From positions 1 to 37,784 of the forward strand of contig NZ_SCMU01000031.1 in assembly GCF_005503695.1 (NCBI RefSeq): a stretch of 37,784 nt of DNA, given 5' to 3'. The notes below the pieces were generated by a model, which made no database searches, was not told the origin of the DNA, and worked only from the letters and a program-made list of their open reading frames with translations. The DNA is from Sphingopyxis sp. 2PD (GTDB taxonomy: Bacteria > Pseudomonadota > Alphaproteobacteria > Sphingomonadales > Sphingomonadaceae). The position numbers were made by a program, and so were the translations under genes. Within the stretch, counting starts at the first letter, position 1, and every line of letters begins with the position of its first letter. Shown here piece by piece: positions 1 through 6,460 of this stretch.

Positions 1-60
1 CCATCGCCAGTGTCGCCCGCCGGTTCCGCTTCGCTCCACCTGCGGCCAACACTGGCGATG
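1..60. repeat. 13-bp perfect inverted repeat at the window edge
   Basis: CCATCGCCAGTGT (1-13) is repeated as its exact reverse complement at 48-60, with a 34-nt spacer. It lies 14 bp beyond the stop of the small minus-strand gene after the integrase, so it could be the 3' hairpin of the int transcript. There is no T-tract on either strand, so it is not a typical intrinsic terminator. It could also be a palindromic repeat near the element's left end. Confidence 0.6.
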
Positions 61-74
61 GACGCGTCAATGCA

Positions 75-164
75 CTAACAATCCCAGCGGACCACTCGGT
101 GGGGGCCGGTCACGATTTCGAAACGCATCCGGTTAAGCCTGCGAATAATTTGGGGATCGGCCAT
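75..164 (-). CDS. small 29-aa protein downstream of the integrase
   Basis: A 29-residue basic peptide (starts MADPQIIRRL, ends VVRWDC). The ATG is chosen because AGGAGA lies at ideal spacing just upstream; the reading frame is open further upstream but without such a signal. It follows the integrase stop by about 50 bp on the same strand and probably shares its transcript. No family is recognised. It may be a real small phage-element gene; the Shine-Dalgarno is the main evidence. Confidence 0.5.
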   Translation of the reverse strand: MADPQIIRRLNRMRFEIVTGPHRVVRWDC

Positions 165-216
165 TTTGGTTCTCCTGTGGAGCCCCTTATAAGCCTGCCT
201 GTGTTGAACGCGTACC

Positions 217-1377
217 CTAAGCGAGCAGCTCTGCATGCGCGGCCTCAATGAGCGCGGCATCCCCTTCGGCGTCGGCCATCAAATGCCCGTAGGTGTCGAG
301 TGTCAGCTGAATATTTTCGTGACCGATCCAAACCTGCAACCGCTTCAGATCGATCTTTTGCGCGATCCAGGCACTGGCAGCCGCGTGGCGCAGGCTGTGA
401 AGCCCGTAGCGAGCACGCATGACGGCGGCGCCTTTCTTGTCAAGCTTGGGTTTCCCGTCGGCCAGCACGGGATCGCAGACACCGGCTTTGACCTGCAGTG
501 GATTGATCCGGCGTTTCATTAAGTGCGAATAGTCCTGGACCCCGCCCTCGCGGTTCGGGAACGCCAGACCAAGATCGCCTTTCGGACATTGCAGCTTCCA
601 CCTCCGCAGTTCGGCAACGACCGGCTTGGCGATCGGAATGGTGCGATAACCGGCATCGGACTTGGGCGGACCGATATGCCCGTATTTGTCCGCTCGTTGT
701 GCAACAGTGAGGGTCGCCCCCTTCAGGTCAATGTCTGCCCACCGCAGGCCGCGCAGCTCGCTTGCGCGCAGCCCCGCGAAAATGGCGACCATGATCAGCG
801 GCTTCAGGCTGTCGTCGGCATGGTCGACCAGCGCCTTTAACTCGGCTTTGGTCGGGATGACGACCCTGCCCCGGTCGCGGGAGGATCGGGCAACCTTCAC
901 GTCGCGGGCGACATTCTGCGCGACATGCCCACGGCGCTGCGCTTCGCCGAGTATCCGGGACAGCGCGCGCACCACCTTGCCAGCCATCGCCTTCGAGCGC
1001 GTTTCCAGCAGCTGATCGCGGAACGCCTCGACCTTGGGGGCCGATAGCCGGGAAAGCTTCTCGGCGCCGATCAGCGGGACGATATGAAGGTCGCGCAGCT
1101 GCTTGTATTGCTGAATGGTCCCGCGTTCCCGATCGTTCGCTTCGGCCGCCTTCACCCAAATGTCGGCCGCATCCTTTACGGTGATGCTCTGGCTGTCCGC
1201 GGTATGCGTCCCGCGCGAGACCTCCCATGCGGCTGTGGTCAGCCAAGCGTCGGCGTCTTTCTTGCGGGCAAACTGTTTGAACCTGCGCGCGCCGGCGCCA
1301 TCGCGATAGTCGACGATCCACGCGGTCTTTTCCTCGCCTTTCGGGGACGTCCAGATTCGCTTGCGGATGCTAGCCAT
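217..1377 (-). CDS. int: tyrosine-type site-specific integrase
   Basis: A 386-aa phage-type tyrosine recombinase expected to integrate and excise the element. Residues 1-60 look like an N-terminal arm-binding domain (MASIRKRIW...), about 65-165 are the SAM-like core-binding domain, and about 175-380 the catalytic domain. Catalytic motifs are visible: Arg in GLRASELRGL, Lys in PPKSDAGYRTIP, HxxR in LHSLRHAAAS, His in WIGHENIQ, and the tyrosine nucleophile in DTYGHLM. The length is normal and no disruption is seen. The ATG overlaps the end of the upstream repressor gene by 8 bp, so the two are probably cotranscribed. The tRNA-Arg at the right end is the likely integration target; the left att copy is not in the window. 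Confidence 0.93.
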   Translation of the reverse strand: MASIRKRIWTSPKGEEKTAWIVDYRDGAGARRFKQFARKKDADAWLTTAAWEVSRGTHTADSQSITVKDAADIWVKAAEANDRERGTIQQYKQLRDLHIVPLIGAEKLSRLSAPKVEAFRDQLLETRSKAMAGKVVRALSRILGEAQRRGHVAQNVARDVKVARSSRDRGRVVIPTKAELKALVDHADDSLKPLIMVAIFAGLRASELRGLRWADIDLKGATLTVAQRADKYGHIGPPKSDAGYRTIPIAKPVVAELRRWKLQCPKGDLGLAFPNREGGVQDYSHLMKRRINPLQVKAGVCDPVLADGKPKLDKKGAAVMRARYGLHSLRHAAASAWIAQKIDLKRLQVWIGHENIQLTLDTYGHLMADAEGDAALIEAAHAELLA

Positions 1378-2149
1378 GGCGGTGCTTTTCTCGGACCGAA
1401 ACGAGAGCGTCTCGCGACATAGCCGATACGTCGATGCCCGCTACATTATGCTCAATGGCCGACCGGTTCGCTAAACTATAAAATCGCTCTTCGTCAGGCT
1501 GAATGAGGTGACCGCCGATGCATAACTCGCCATGCCAGCTTTTGAACTCCTCAGCAAAGATCGACGGCGAGATGCCCATGGGTTTGAGGCAAGCCCACAG
1601 CCAATAGATCAGCGAATCCACTTCAATGACAATCGCTCCGCTGAGGCGGTTCTTGACAACAAAAGATGCGTATTCTGCGCGCTCAGGATCATCTACCGCT
1701 GCCTCCGGCGCAACGTCATCCCATGCATGTTCCAGCTCCTTACTGGTCACGATCTCGACAAAGATGTGTTCGTGATCGGAACCAGGAGTTGTCAGGTCCG
1801 ACAGGGCATCCATCTGGATCAAGAAGAAGTGACGTTCGCCGTTCGCATTCGCCTGATCTATCAGAGCGTGCACAATCCCATGCCGGAAGGCATCCCACCC
1901 GGATTCGATTATTCGTTTTGCCCGATCCGGGGTCGCGCCGAGCTTCAACAACTTCGCCATCAACAGAAGTTGGAAAATCTGCGCAGCACCATACTCTGCT
2001 TTTGCGCCTCTGCCGACGCCACGGGTTCCCTCGGGAAACCCCATTTTCTGCCACTGCTTCATCCGCGAGGTCAGGCTTCCGATCTTCTCGGTTACCACCC
2101 CCACGCTCATTGCGACGATGACCTGAGCTTGGGCGAACGTGAGCGACAA
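1370..2149 (-). CDS. MerR-like HTH protein, candidate element repressor
   Basis: About 259 aa. The first 75 residues resemble a MerR-type winged helix: LTFAQAQVIVAM, then SLTSRMKQWQKMGFPEG and KAEYGAAQIFQLLLMAKLL. The rest (a hydrophobic, acidic domain of about 180 aa) is not recognised and may be for dimerisation or sensing. I chose the TTG at 2149 because AGGGAA lies at proper spacing and this keeps the first helix; an ATG at 2110 would cut the domain, and the frame is open up to a TTG at 2206 inside the operator region. The gene is divergent from the excisionase-like gene at 2266 and reads into int. Position, size and the flanking palindrome argue for a phage-type repressor; this is inference, not family proof. 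Confidence 0.7.
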   Translation of the reverse strand: MSLTFAQAQVIVAMSVGVVTEKIGSLTSRMKQWQKMGFPEGTRGVGRGAKAEYGAAQIFQLLLMAKLLKLGATPDRAKRIIESGWDAFRHGIVHALIDQANANGERHFFLIQMDALSDLTTPGSDHEHIFVEIVTSKELEHAWDDVAPEAAVDDPERAEYASFVVKNRLSGAIVIEVDSLIYWLWACLKPMGISPSIFAEEFKSWHGELCIGGHLIQPDEERFYSLANRSAIEHNVAGIDVSAMSRDALVSVREKHRHG

Positions 2150-2172
2150 ATGAAATTCCCTAAACGATAGTG

Positions 2173-2232
2173 AGGTATAGTTATCCCTCTTGACGGACGT
2201 TTGCAATCACGTATGTAGGGATAACTATACCT
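2173..2232. promoter_or_regulatory. divergent promoter/operator with a 16-bp perfect inverted repeat
   Basis: AGGTATAGTTATCCCT (2173-2188) is matched by its exact reverse complement at 2217-2232, with a 28-nt spacer. A plus-strand promoter candidate sits between and over the arms: TTGACG (2190-2195), 16 nt, TATGTA (2212-2217). On the minus strand TTGCAA (2206-2201), 17 nt, TAACTA (2183-2178) can be read, with its -10 inside the left arm. A protein bound at both arms would cover both start regions, as in a lysis-lysogeny switch. The binding protein is probably the repressor at 1370-2149 or the product of the 2266 gene. Confidence 0.7.
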
Positions 2233-2265
2233 ATCCGTAACCATTATCACGAAAGGATATTGAGT

Positions 2266-2445
2266 ATGCAGAGTCTCAGGGAAGACCTCCTGTCCGGGGT
2301 CAAGGAGATCGCCGCTTTTATTGGTGAGGACGAACAGGTCACGGGTCGACTGATCCGCCAAGGCCTGCTCCCCGCGTTCCGTCGATCGCGCAAAATTTAC
2401 GCCCGGAAGTCGGAAATCGACGCCGCCTTCCGCAGCGCCGCTTGA
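2266..2445 (+). CDS. excisionase/AlpA-like small HTH protein
   Basis: A 59-aa protein that fits a MerR/excisionase-type HTH: GVKEIAAFIGEDEQVTGRLI is the helix-turn-helix, and LLPAFRRSRKIYARKSEIDA the wing (charged turn followed by a K/R-x-x-E-I-D-A helix). The ATG at 2266 has AAAGGA about nine bases upstream; a TTG six bases earlier is the alternative. It is the first gene rightward of the palindromic operator and may act as directionality factor for int or as a cro-like regulator. Confidence 0.7.
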   Translation: MQSLREDLLSGVKEIAAFIGEDEQVTGRLIRQGLLPAFRRSRKIYARKSEIDAAFRSAA

Positions 2446-2523
2446 AACGAAGCGGCCGACGACAGGGGTCGCCACCCTCATCGCCGGCCATGATCGCAAC
2501 CCTGCATCAGAGGGAAAACAACC

Positions 2524-2799
2524 ATGGAGAGCATTACCACGTCCGCGTCTGACGGCAAATCGCCCGAGCCAACCCTTGGGGTCGCCAAGGTCCAAATAGA
2601 CGGCGCGCTGACCTTCATTGAGGCCGCCAAGAAGGGGCTCGCCGGCATGGACGACATTCTCGCGTCCGGCGTCGAGCTTCGCCCTGACCTGCTATCAGGC
2701 CTCACCGACTCGGTATTGATGCTGATCGGATACGCAGAGGACCACGCGCGACAGGCATCACAGACCTTGAATGCGCTGGCCGATGGAGGCGCGAAATGA
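2524..2799 (+). CDS. hypothetical 91-aa protein, start of the early operon
   Basis: An acidic, helical 91-aa protein (MESITTSAS... GLAGMDDILASGVELRPDLLSGLTDSVLMLIGYAEDHA...). GAGGG lies upstream of the ATG. Its stop overlaps the next start by ATGA, so it begins a chain of translationally coupled genes running to 6194. I recognise no domain. The VLMLIGYAEDHARQASQTL stretch looks amphipathic rather than membrane-spanning. Similar short unknowns are common in the early regions of temperate elements. Confidence 0.65.
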   Translation: MESITTSASDGKSPEPTLGVAKVQIDGALTFIEAAKKGLAGMDDILASGVELRPDLLSGLTDSVLMLIGYAEDHARQASQTLNALADGGAK

Positions 2800-3422
2800 G
2801 CGCCCTCGCTATCGCGGCGCCCAGCGCCGCAACCGACACCCTTACCGTCTGGAACAACCTCAGGGCCGCCTACGACGCTGCCATGGCCGCCGATGACGAC
2901 GCCAGCGCCCGCTACGACGCCGCGGTGGCCGCGTACGAGGCCGACAAACCGACCGAGCCTGACGTCAACATGATGCTGCTCTTCGGCGGATTCCTGAGCG
3001 GTGGAGACATCGCGCGCTTCCGCCTGCTCTACGTGGATGATATCGACGAATTGCAGCTCCGGATCATTGCCGCGAAAGGCGTTACGCGGTGGGAGCGCGT
3101 CGACCGCGACCCCGAGCGCATCGCCGAACTGGACAAGGTGCGCGAATATCGTCGCCTGCTGGCGGAGTGCAAAGAGCGGCATCCCATTGCGGCGATTGAG
3201 GACGAATGGGAAGCAGCGGGCGAACGTCTCGCCGTCGCGAGATCGGCCCTCTTGCTCGCCCCTGCCCCCGACTATGGTGCTGTTCGATGGAAGCTCGATT
3301 TGCTCTTTGGTCCCGAGGCGACCACGCCCATAGCCGATCGCGAGCGCAGCATCCCGTCGTGGTCTTGCGAGTTCACTGACGCCTTGATCGCCGACATGGC
3401 GCGGCTGGGAGCTACGGCATGA
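2796..3422 (+). CDS. hypothetical 208-aa helical protein
   Basis: A 208-aa protein coupled to both neighbours by ATGA overlaps. The N-terminal third is alanine/aspartate-rich and helical (YDAAMAADDDASARYDAAVAAYEADKP), the middle has MMLLFGGFLSGGDIARFRLLY, and the C-terminal part is mixed with many charged residues. No catalytic motif or known family is recognised. Operon position suggests an accessory early function; nothing more can be supported. Confidence 0.65.
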   Translation: MSALAIAAPSAATDTLTVWNNLRAAYDAAMAADDDASARYDAAVAAYEADKPTEPDVNMMLLFGGFLSGGDIARFRLLYVDDIDELQLRIIAAKGVTRWERVDRDPERIAELDKVREYRRLLAECKERHPIAAIEDEWEAAGERLAVARSALLLAPAPDYGAVRWKLDLLFGPEATTPIADRERSIPSWSCEFTDALIADMARLGATA

Positions 3423-3787
3423 CCAGCCCGGCCCTTTCCAGCATCGCCCGCGGCGTGCCCGATGTCGACCTGCTCCGCGCCCTCGCCGCGACCAACCGCA
3501 AAGCGCTCGAGCGAATGATCGCCATCTCGATCGACATTCTCGACGCGCTCGACCCCGATCCTGACCTCGAAGAGGATGACCCTTGCGGACAAGTTGATGA
3601 GGACGGCATCAACACGGTCATCCCGATCAACCTGTTCAACGTCCGCGCCCTCAACGGCCCAGGCTGCACGCTGAGCGACGACGACGGGGACGACAGCTAT
3701 CAGCCGCTTTTTGCCACTGCCGACGGTCGAGCCTTCGCGAACGCCCGACGCGCCCGTCTTGGCCTTGCCCCGGTTGGTCGCCGATGA
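3419..3787 (+). CDS. hypothetical acidic 122-aa protein
   Basis: A 122-aa protein with a very acidic middle (DILDALDPDPDLEEDDP and LSDDDGDDSY) and a basic C-terminus (ANARRARLGLAPVGRR). The N-terminal LLRALAATNRKALERMIAISIDIL is likely helical. Starts and ends with ATGA overlaps. The acidity could suit a DNA-mimic or an adaptor, but that is speculation; no family is recognised. Confidence 0.6.
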   Translation: MTSPALSSIARGVPDVDLLRALAATNRKALERMIAISIDILDALDPDPDLEEDDPCGQVDEDGINTVIPINLFNVRALNGPGCTLSDDDGDDSYQPLFATADGRAFANARRARLGLAPVGRR

Positions 3788-3972
3788 GCGCGCAGATCGA
3801 GATCCGCCGCGAAGGGCCGTTCTGGCGCGTCGCCGTGGCGCCGGAATCGGCACTGCCCGAGGGATGGAGGGGACCGTCGACGTTTTCGTCGGCGCCGCTC
3901 GCTCGGATGGCGGCAAAAATACTGGCCGACGCCTCTGGGCTGCCGATCGTCGACGTGGCGAAGGCCGACTGA
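3784..3972 (+). CDS. hypothetical 62-aa protein
   Basis: A 62-aa protein (MSAQIEIRREGPFWRVAV... ILADASGLPIVDVAKAD) that looks like a small alpha/beta fold: two strands, then a helix ending in a short strand. Its start overlaps the preceding stop by ATGA and its stop overlaps the next start as TGATG, strong evidence that it is translated as part of the operon. Function unknown. Confidence 0.6.
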   Translation: MSAQIEIRREGPFWRVAVAPESALPEGWRGPSTFSSAPLARMAAKILADASGLPIVDVAKAD

Positions 3973-4763
3973 TGCCCAAAGAGCCCAAGGGCCTTGAGAA
4001 GCGGGTGTTTTCGACAGTGCCGACCAAGGCGCTATTCAATGCGAAAATCACCGCGCTAGAGTGGCGTGTCCTTGGGCTCATCGCCCTGCACGACGGGATG
4101 ACCCTCTACAAGCACGCGCAAGGGAAGCCTCTTGGTGCCGGATGCATCGCGAGCAATCTGACCTTGGCGCGCGAAGCTCAGTGCAGTTACGCGGCCCTTG
4201 TCCGGGCCGTCAAATCGCTCGAGTTGCATGGACTCATCGAACGCCACGATCGCCGCGGTGGCAAGACAGAAGCCGCCATGCGAGTCCGATACGATGTCCC
4301 CGACAACATCCCCGACGGGTCGGAGCAATATGACGAGACCGTCACTTTGAATATGACCGATCCGTCACATCAATATGACGAGAATGATGATTCGGAAGCT
4401 CGGAGACCGGCAGAAAACTACGACGAAACTGCTCCCCATTATAGTTCCCCAAGGGGAGAACTAAATTCTGCTGAAGCAGGAGAATTAAATTCCCCGAAGG
4501 CGCGCGTCGTTGCCGACGCGGGGCGATCAGGGAAAGGATTTCGCGATCACCTTCCTGCCACCTTTGCCAACCTGGCCACTCCCGCAAAGGTCGCCTGTAT
4601 AGATCGGGCCTTCAGCGCCGTGAACCGGAACTCCGACGCGATCACAACCCACGAAGATTATCGCAGACGGCTCTCCGAGTGGCTGTTTTGGGTTGCCGAA
4701 GCCTATGGCGACGACCCGACCGGGATGCAGGCTCAGCGAATTTATGAGGAGATTTCCGAGTGA
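3972..4763 (+). CDS. winged-helix protein, candidate replication initiator
   Basis: 263 aa. Residues about 20-95 form a winged-helix domain like those in phage and plasmid replication proteins: ITALEWRVLGLIALHDGM, a spacer with LGAGCIASNLTLAREAQCSYAALVRAVKSLELHGLIERHDRRGGK. Residues about 115-180 are low-complexity and contain repeated YDE and GELNS peptides, because the DNA there carries direct repeats (see 4326-4492). The C-terminal domain (about 195-263) has FANLATPAKVACIDRAFSAVN and a tryptophan-rich helix. The layout of an N-terminal DNA-binding domain, repeats mid-gene, and a separate C-terminal domain recalls lambda O, which binds iterons in its own gene. The replication role is an inference. 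The start is set by the TGATG overlap. Confidence 0.65.
   Translation: MPKEPKGLEKRVFSTVPTKALFNAKITALEWRVLGLIALHDGMTLYKHAQGKPLGAGCIASNLTLAREAQCSYAALVRAVKSLELHGLIERHDRRGGKTEAAMRVRYDVPDNIPDGSEQYDETVTLNMTDPSHQYDENDDSEARRPAENYDETAPHYSSPRGELNSAEAGELNSPKARVVADAGRSGKGFRDHLPATFANLATPAKVACIDRAFSAVNRNSDAITTHEDYRRRLSEWLFWVAEAYGDDPTGMQAQRIYEEISE
4326..4492 (+). repeat. iteron-like direct repeats inside the replication-like gene (candidate origin)
   Basis: AATATGAC occurs at 4327, 4350 and 4372, spaced 23 and 22 bp, about two helical turns. CCGTCAC occurs at 4339 and 4362 in the same phase. CAATATGACGAGA is exact at 4326 and 4371. Downstream, GGAGAACTAAATTC (4455-4468) recurs as GGAGAATTAAATTC (4479-4492). 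The stretch from 4320 to 4495 is visibly richer in A and T than the surroundings. Together these have the look of an iteron array followed by an AT-rich unwinding region. No experimental origin is implied. Confidence 0.55.
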
Positions 4764-4948
4764 CGAACTTCGACCCCCGCAGTTGGCTGGCAGCATGGAC
4801 GGCGGCAGGCGGTGCATGGGCCAATTCGACATTGCTACTCCCTCCACAGCATCGCCGGTCTTTGCGCGCGATGCTCGACGAACTCGGCGCCGACGAGATC
4901 CGGGCGGTTGCCGAGCATCTGGGCGTCAGCGCGGAGGTCGAAGCATGA
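4760..4948 (+). CDS. hypothetical 62-aa protein
   Basis: A 62-aa helical protein (MTNFDPRSWLAAWTAAGGAW... RSLRAMLDELGADEIRAVAEHLGVSAEVEA). The GTG start forms a GTGA overlap with the stop of the replication-like gene, and the C-terminus overlaps the next ATG. A resemblance to accessory helicase-loader or antirepressor proteins cannot be shown. Coupled translation is the main support. Confidence 0.6.
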   Translation: MTNFDPRSWLAAWTAAGGAWANSTLLLPPQHRRSLRAMLDELGADEIRAVAEHLGVSAEVEA

Positions 4949-5391
4949 GCGTTATCGATTTCACCGAAGCCCGCCGCCGTCGCGACGAGCATGCCGCGCT
5001 GGTCGCGTCCGCGGTCGAATGGATCCTCACCGCCATCCCGTTCCGCATCCCCTGGGCCGACAATCCCGATTTCCATTCGAAGTGGCCAGGTCTCGATCGG
5101 TCAACGCTTGGCGAGATCGAGGCGGCGCGCGCGCAACGCCTCACGGACCTGCAGGCTGCGCTCGCGTTGACGGTCGGAACGACAGAAGCGGAAATCGATA
5201 ACGCCGTCGGTCACCTTCCTGGCCGACTTGACCAATGCGATCGGGCCGCAACGTGGCTCGATTTATTCCCCGACCGCGACCCTTGGCACCCAGATTTCGA
5301 GCGCTATTTTGGCGATTTGACCTCCGCGGAGCTGGTGTTGACCAGCGCTGAGCGCATGCGTCGCATCATTCGCGCAAGCCGACCGAGATGA
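4945..5391 (+). CDS. protein with two copies of a W-x(9,10)-W module
   Basis: 148 aa. Two related segments are visible: WILTAIPFRIPWADNPDFHSKW near residues 30-51 and WLDLFPDRDPWHPDFERYF near residues 97-115, each followed by a helix with S/T-x-x-E. The same pattern (Trp, 9-10 residues, Trp, then D/N-P/A-D/E-F/Y, three residues, F/W) is in the proteins at 8145 and 8396, so these form a local paralogous family. No known domain is recognised. ATGA overlaps join it to both neighbours. Confidence 0.65.
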   Translation: MSVIDFTEARRRRDEHAALVASAVEWILTAIPFRIPWADNPDFHSKWPGLDRSTLGEIEAARAQRLTDLQAALALTVGTTEAEIDNAVGHLPGRLDQCDRAATWLDLFPDRDPWHPDFERYFGDLTSAELVLTSAERMRRIIRASRPR

Positions 5392-6194
5392 CCGATCCGT
5401 CGACGCATATCATGGTTCGCGTACGGCCGCCTTCGCCTGCCAGCCAAGACGACGAGCGGATATGGGCCGCGATTGAACGGCTCCCCATTCCCCCGGATCG
5501 CATGCGGGAGATTCGTGACCGTTCGGACGACTTCATCGACCGAATAAGGTACGCGGGGCTCAGCGCTGGCATCAGGCCGGCCGCTGCTGGGCAGCGCCGA
5601 ACGCCGAGCGAGATCGCGGCGGGCATCGCGGACGTGGCGCGCGGCCTCGACCTGCTCGAGCGGGGCTTGGGTACGATAGAAGGTGCCCGGCAATCGACCG
5701 CAGCTGGTGCAGCGGCTCGATCTGACGCGCTCCGCACCGTGCACGAAGAGATCCTGCAAACAATTGTCGGGACGATCGCGCACGTCCTGCCGACAGCGAT
5801 TATTCGTGATGTCGACGTGGCCGCTGCACTCCCTACGTACGGCCCCTTCGGATTTTCAAACCCGTGGCGCGGAGCCTTTAGTCGAGCCGCCGGCCAGATC
5901 GACAACATCGCCCGCGGCGCGACGCCAGAGGCATTGCGAGCGCCTAAACCGCGGGATGAATGGTTCGGACTGCTCGTGCATACCTTGGCGGGAGTTTATG
6001 AGGACGTCACCGGCAAGACTGCGAAGGCCTATGCTCGCGGCCAAGCTGTGAACGGCGCATGGCGACCGCCATTTTGTGTCTTCGTGACTGATCTCTGGCC
6101 GCTCTGGGCGTTGGGGGCGACCGCGCCATCGGACAGCAAAATCCGCGACGCGCTGGCCAAAACAACTAAATTACTGTCTGCGCCTGAGGGGTAA
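5388..6194 (+). CDS. hypothetical 268-aa protein ending the early operon
   Basis: 268 aa, starting with an ATGA overlap. The N-terminal half is charged and helical (ERLPIPPDRMREIRDRSDDFIDRI; ADVARGLDLLERGLGTIEGARQS), and the C-terminal half contains WFGLLVHTLAGVYEDVTGKTAKAY and PPFCVFVTDLWPLW. No membrane segment, signal peptide or catalytic motif is clear. It is the last gene of the overlapping series; a 71-bp gap follows before the next HTH gene. Confidence 0.6.
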   Translation: MTDPSTHIMVRVRPPSPASQDDERIWAAIERLPIPPDRMREIRDRSDDFIDRIRYAGLSAGIRPAAAGQRRTPSEIAAGIADVARGLDLLERGLGTIEGARQSTAAGAAARSDALRTVHEEILQTIVGTIAHVLPTAIIRDVDVAAALPTYGPFGFSNPWRGAFSRAAGQIDNIARGATPEALRAPKPRDEWFGLLVHTLAGVYEDVTGKTAKAYARGQAVNGAWRPPFCVFVTDLWPLWALGATAPSDSKIRDALAKTTKLLSAPEG

Positions 6195-6265
6195 TAAAGT
6201 CGCATTTATCGATGTTGGAATCGCTGCATTTTCCAAGGCACACATTGTGACCAAGGACATGCGCT

Positions 6266-6460
6266 ATGCACACGCCGATCGCAAAACGGGCTCTCTCGGT
6301 CCGCGAAGCTGCTGAAGCATCGTCGCTCAGCAAATCCCAGATACACAACCTCATCCGTGACGGCCGTCTTCGCGCCGGTCGGATTGGCAAGCGCGTGATC
6401 ATATCCAGCCAGGCGCTCGACGACCTGCTCGACAACGCCATCGACGCTCGGAGCGCGTGA
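6266..6460 (+). CDS. excisionase-type HTH DNA-binding protein
   Basis: A 64-aa protein matching the common MerR/excisionase family (helix_turn_helix_17 style): LSVREAAEASSLSKSQIHNLIRDGRLRAGRIGKRVIISSQALDDLL. The S/A-x-S-x-I-x-N-L-I-x-x-G recognition helix and the R-I-G-K-R-V-I-I wing are typical. AAGGA precedes the ATG. It overlaps the next start as TGATG. Being the second such protein in the element, it is more likely a regulator of the downstream genes than the excisionase, but the two roles could be swapped. Confidence 0.8.
   Translation: MHTPIAKRALSVREAAEASSLSKSQIHNLIRDGRLRAGRIGKRVIISSQALDDLLDNAIDARSA

Noticed and set aside
1..60. Left attachment site of the element
   Set aside because: The inverted repeat shares no sequence with the tRNA-Arg 3' half, so there is no basis to call it att.
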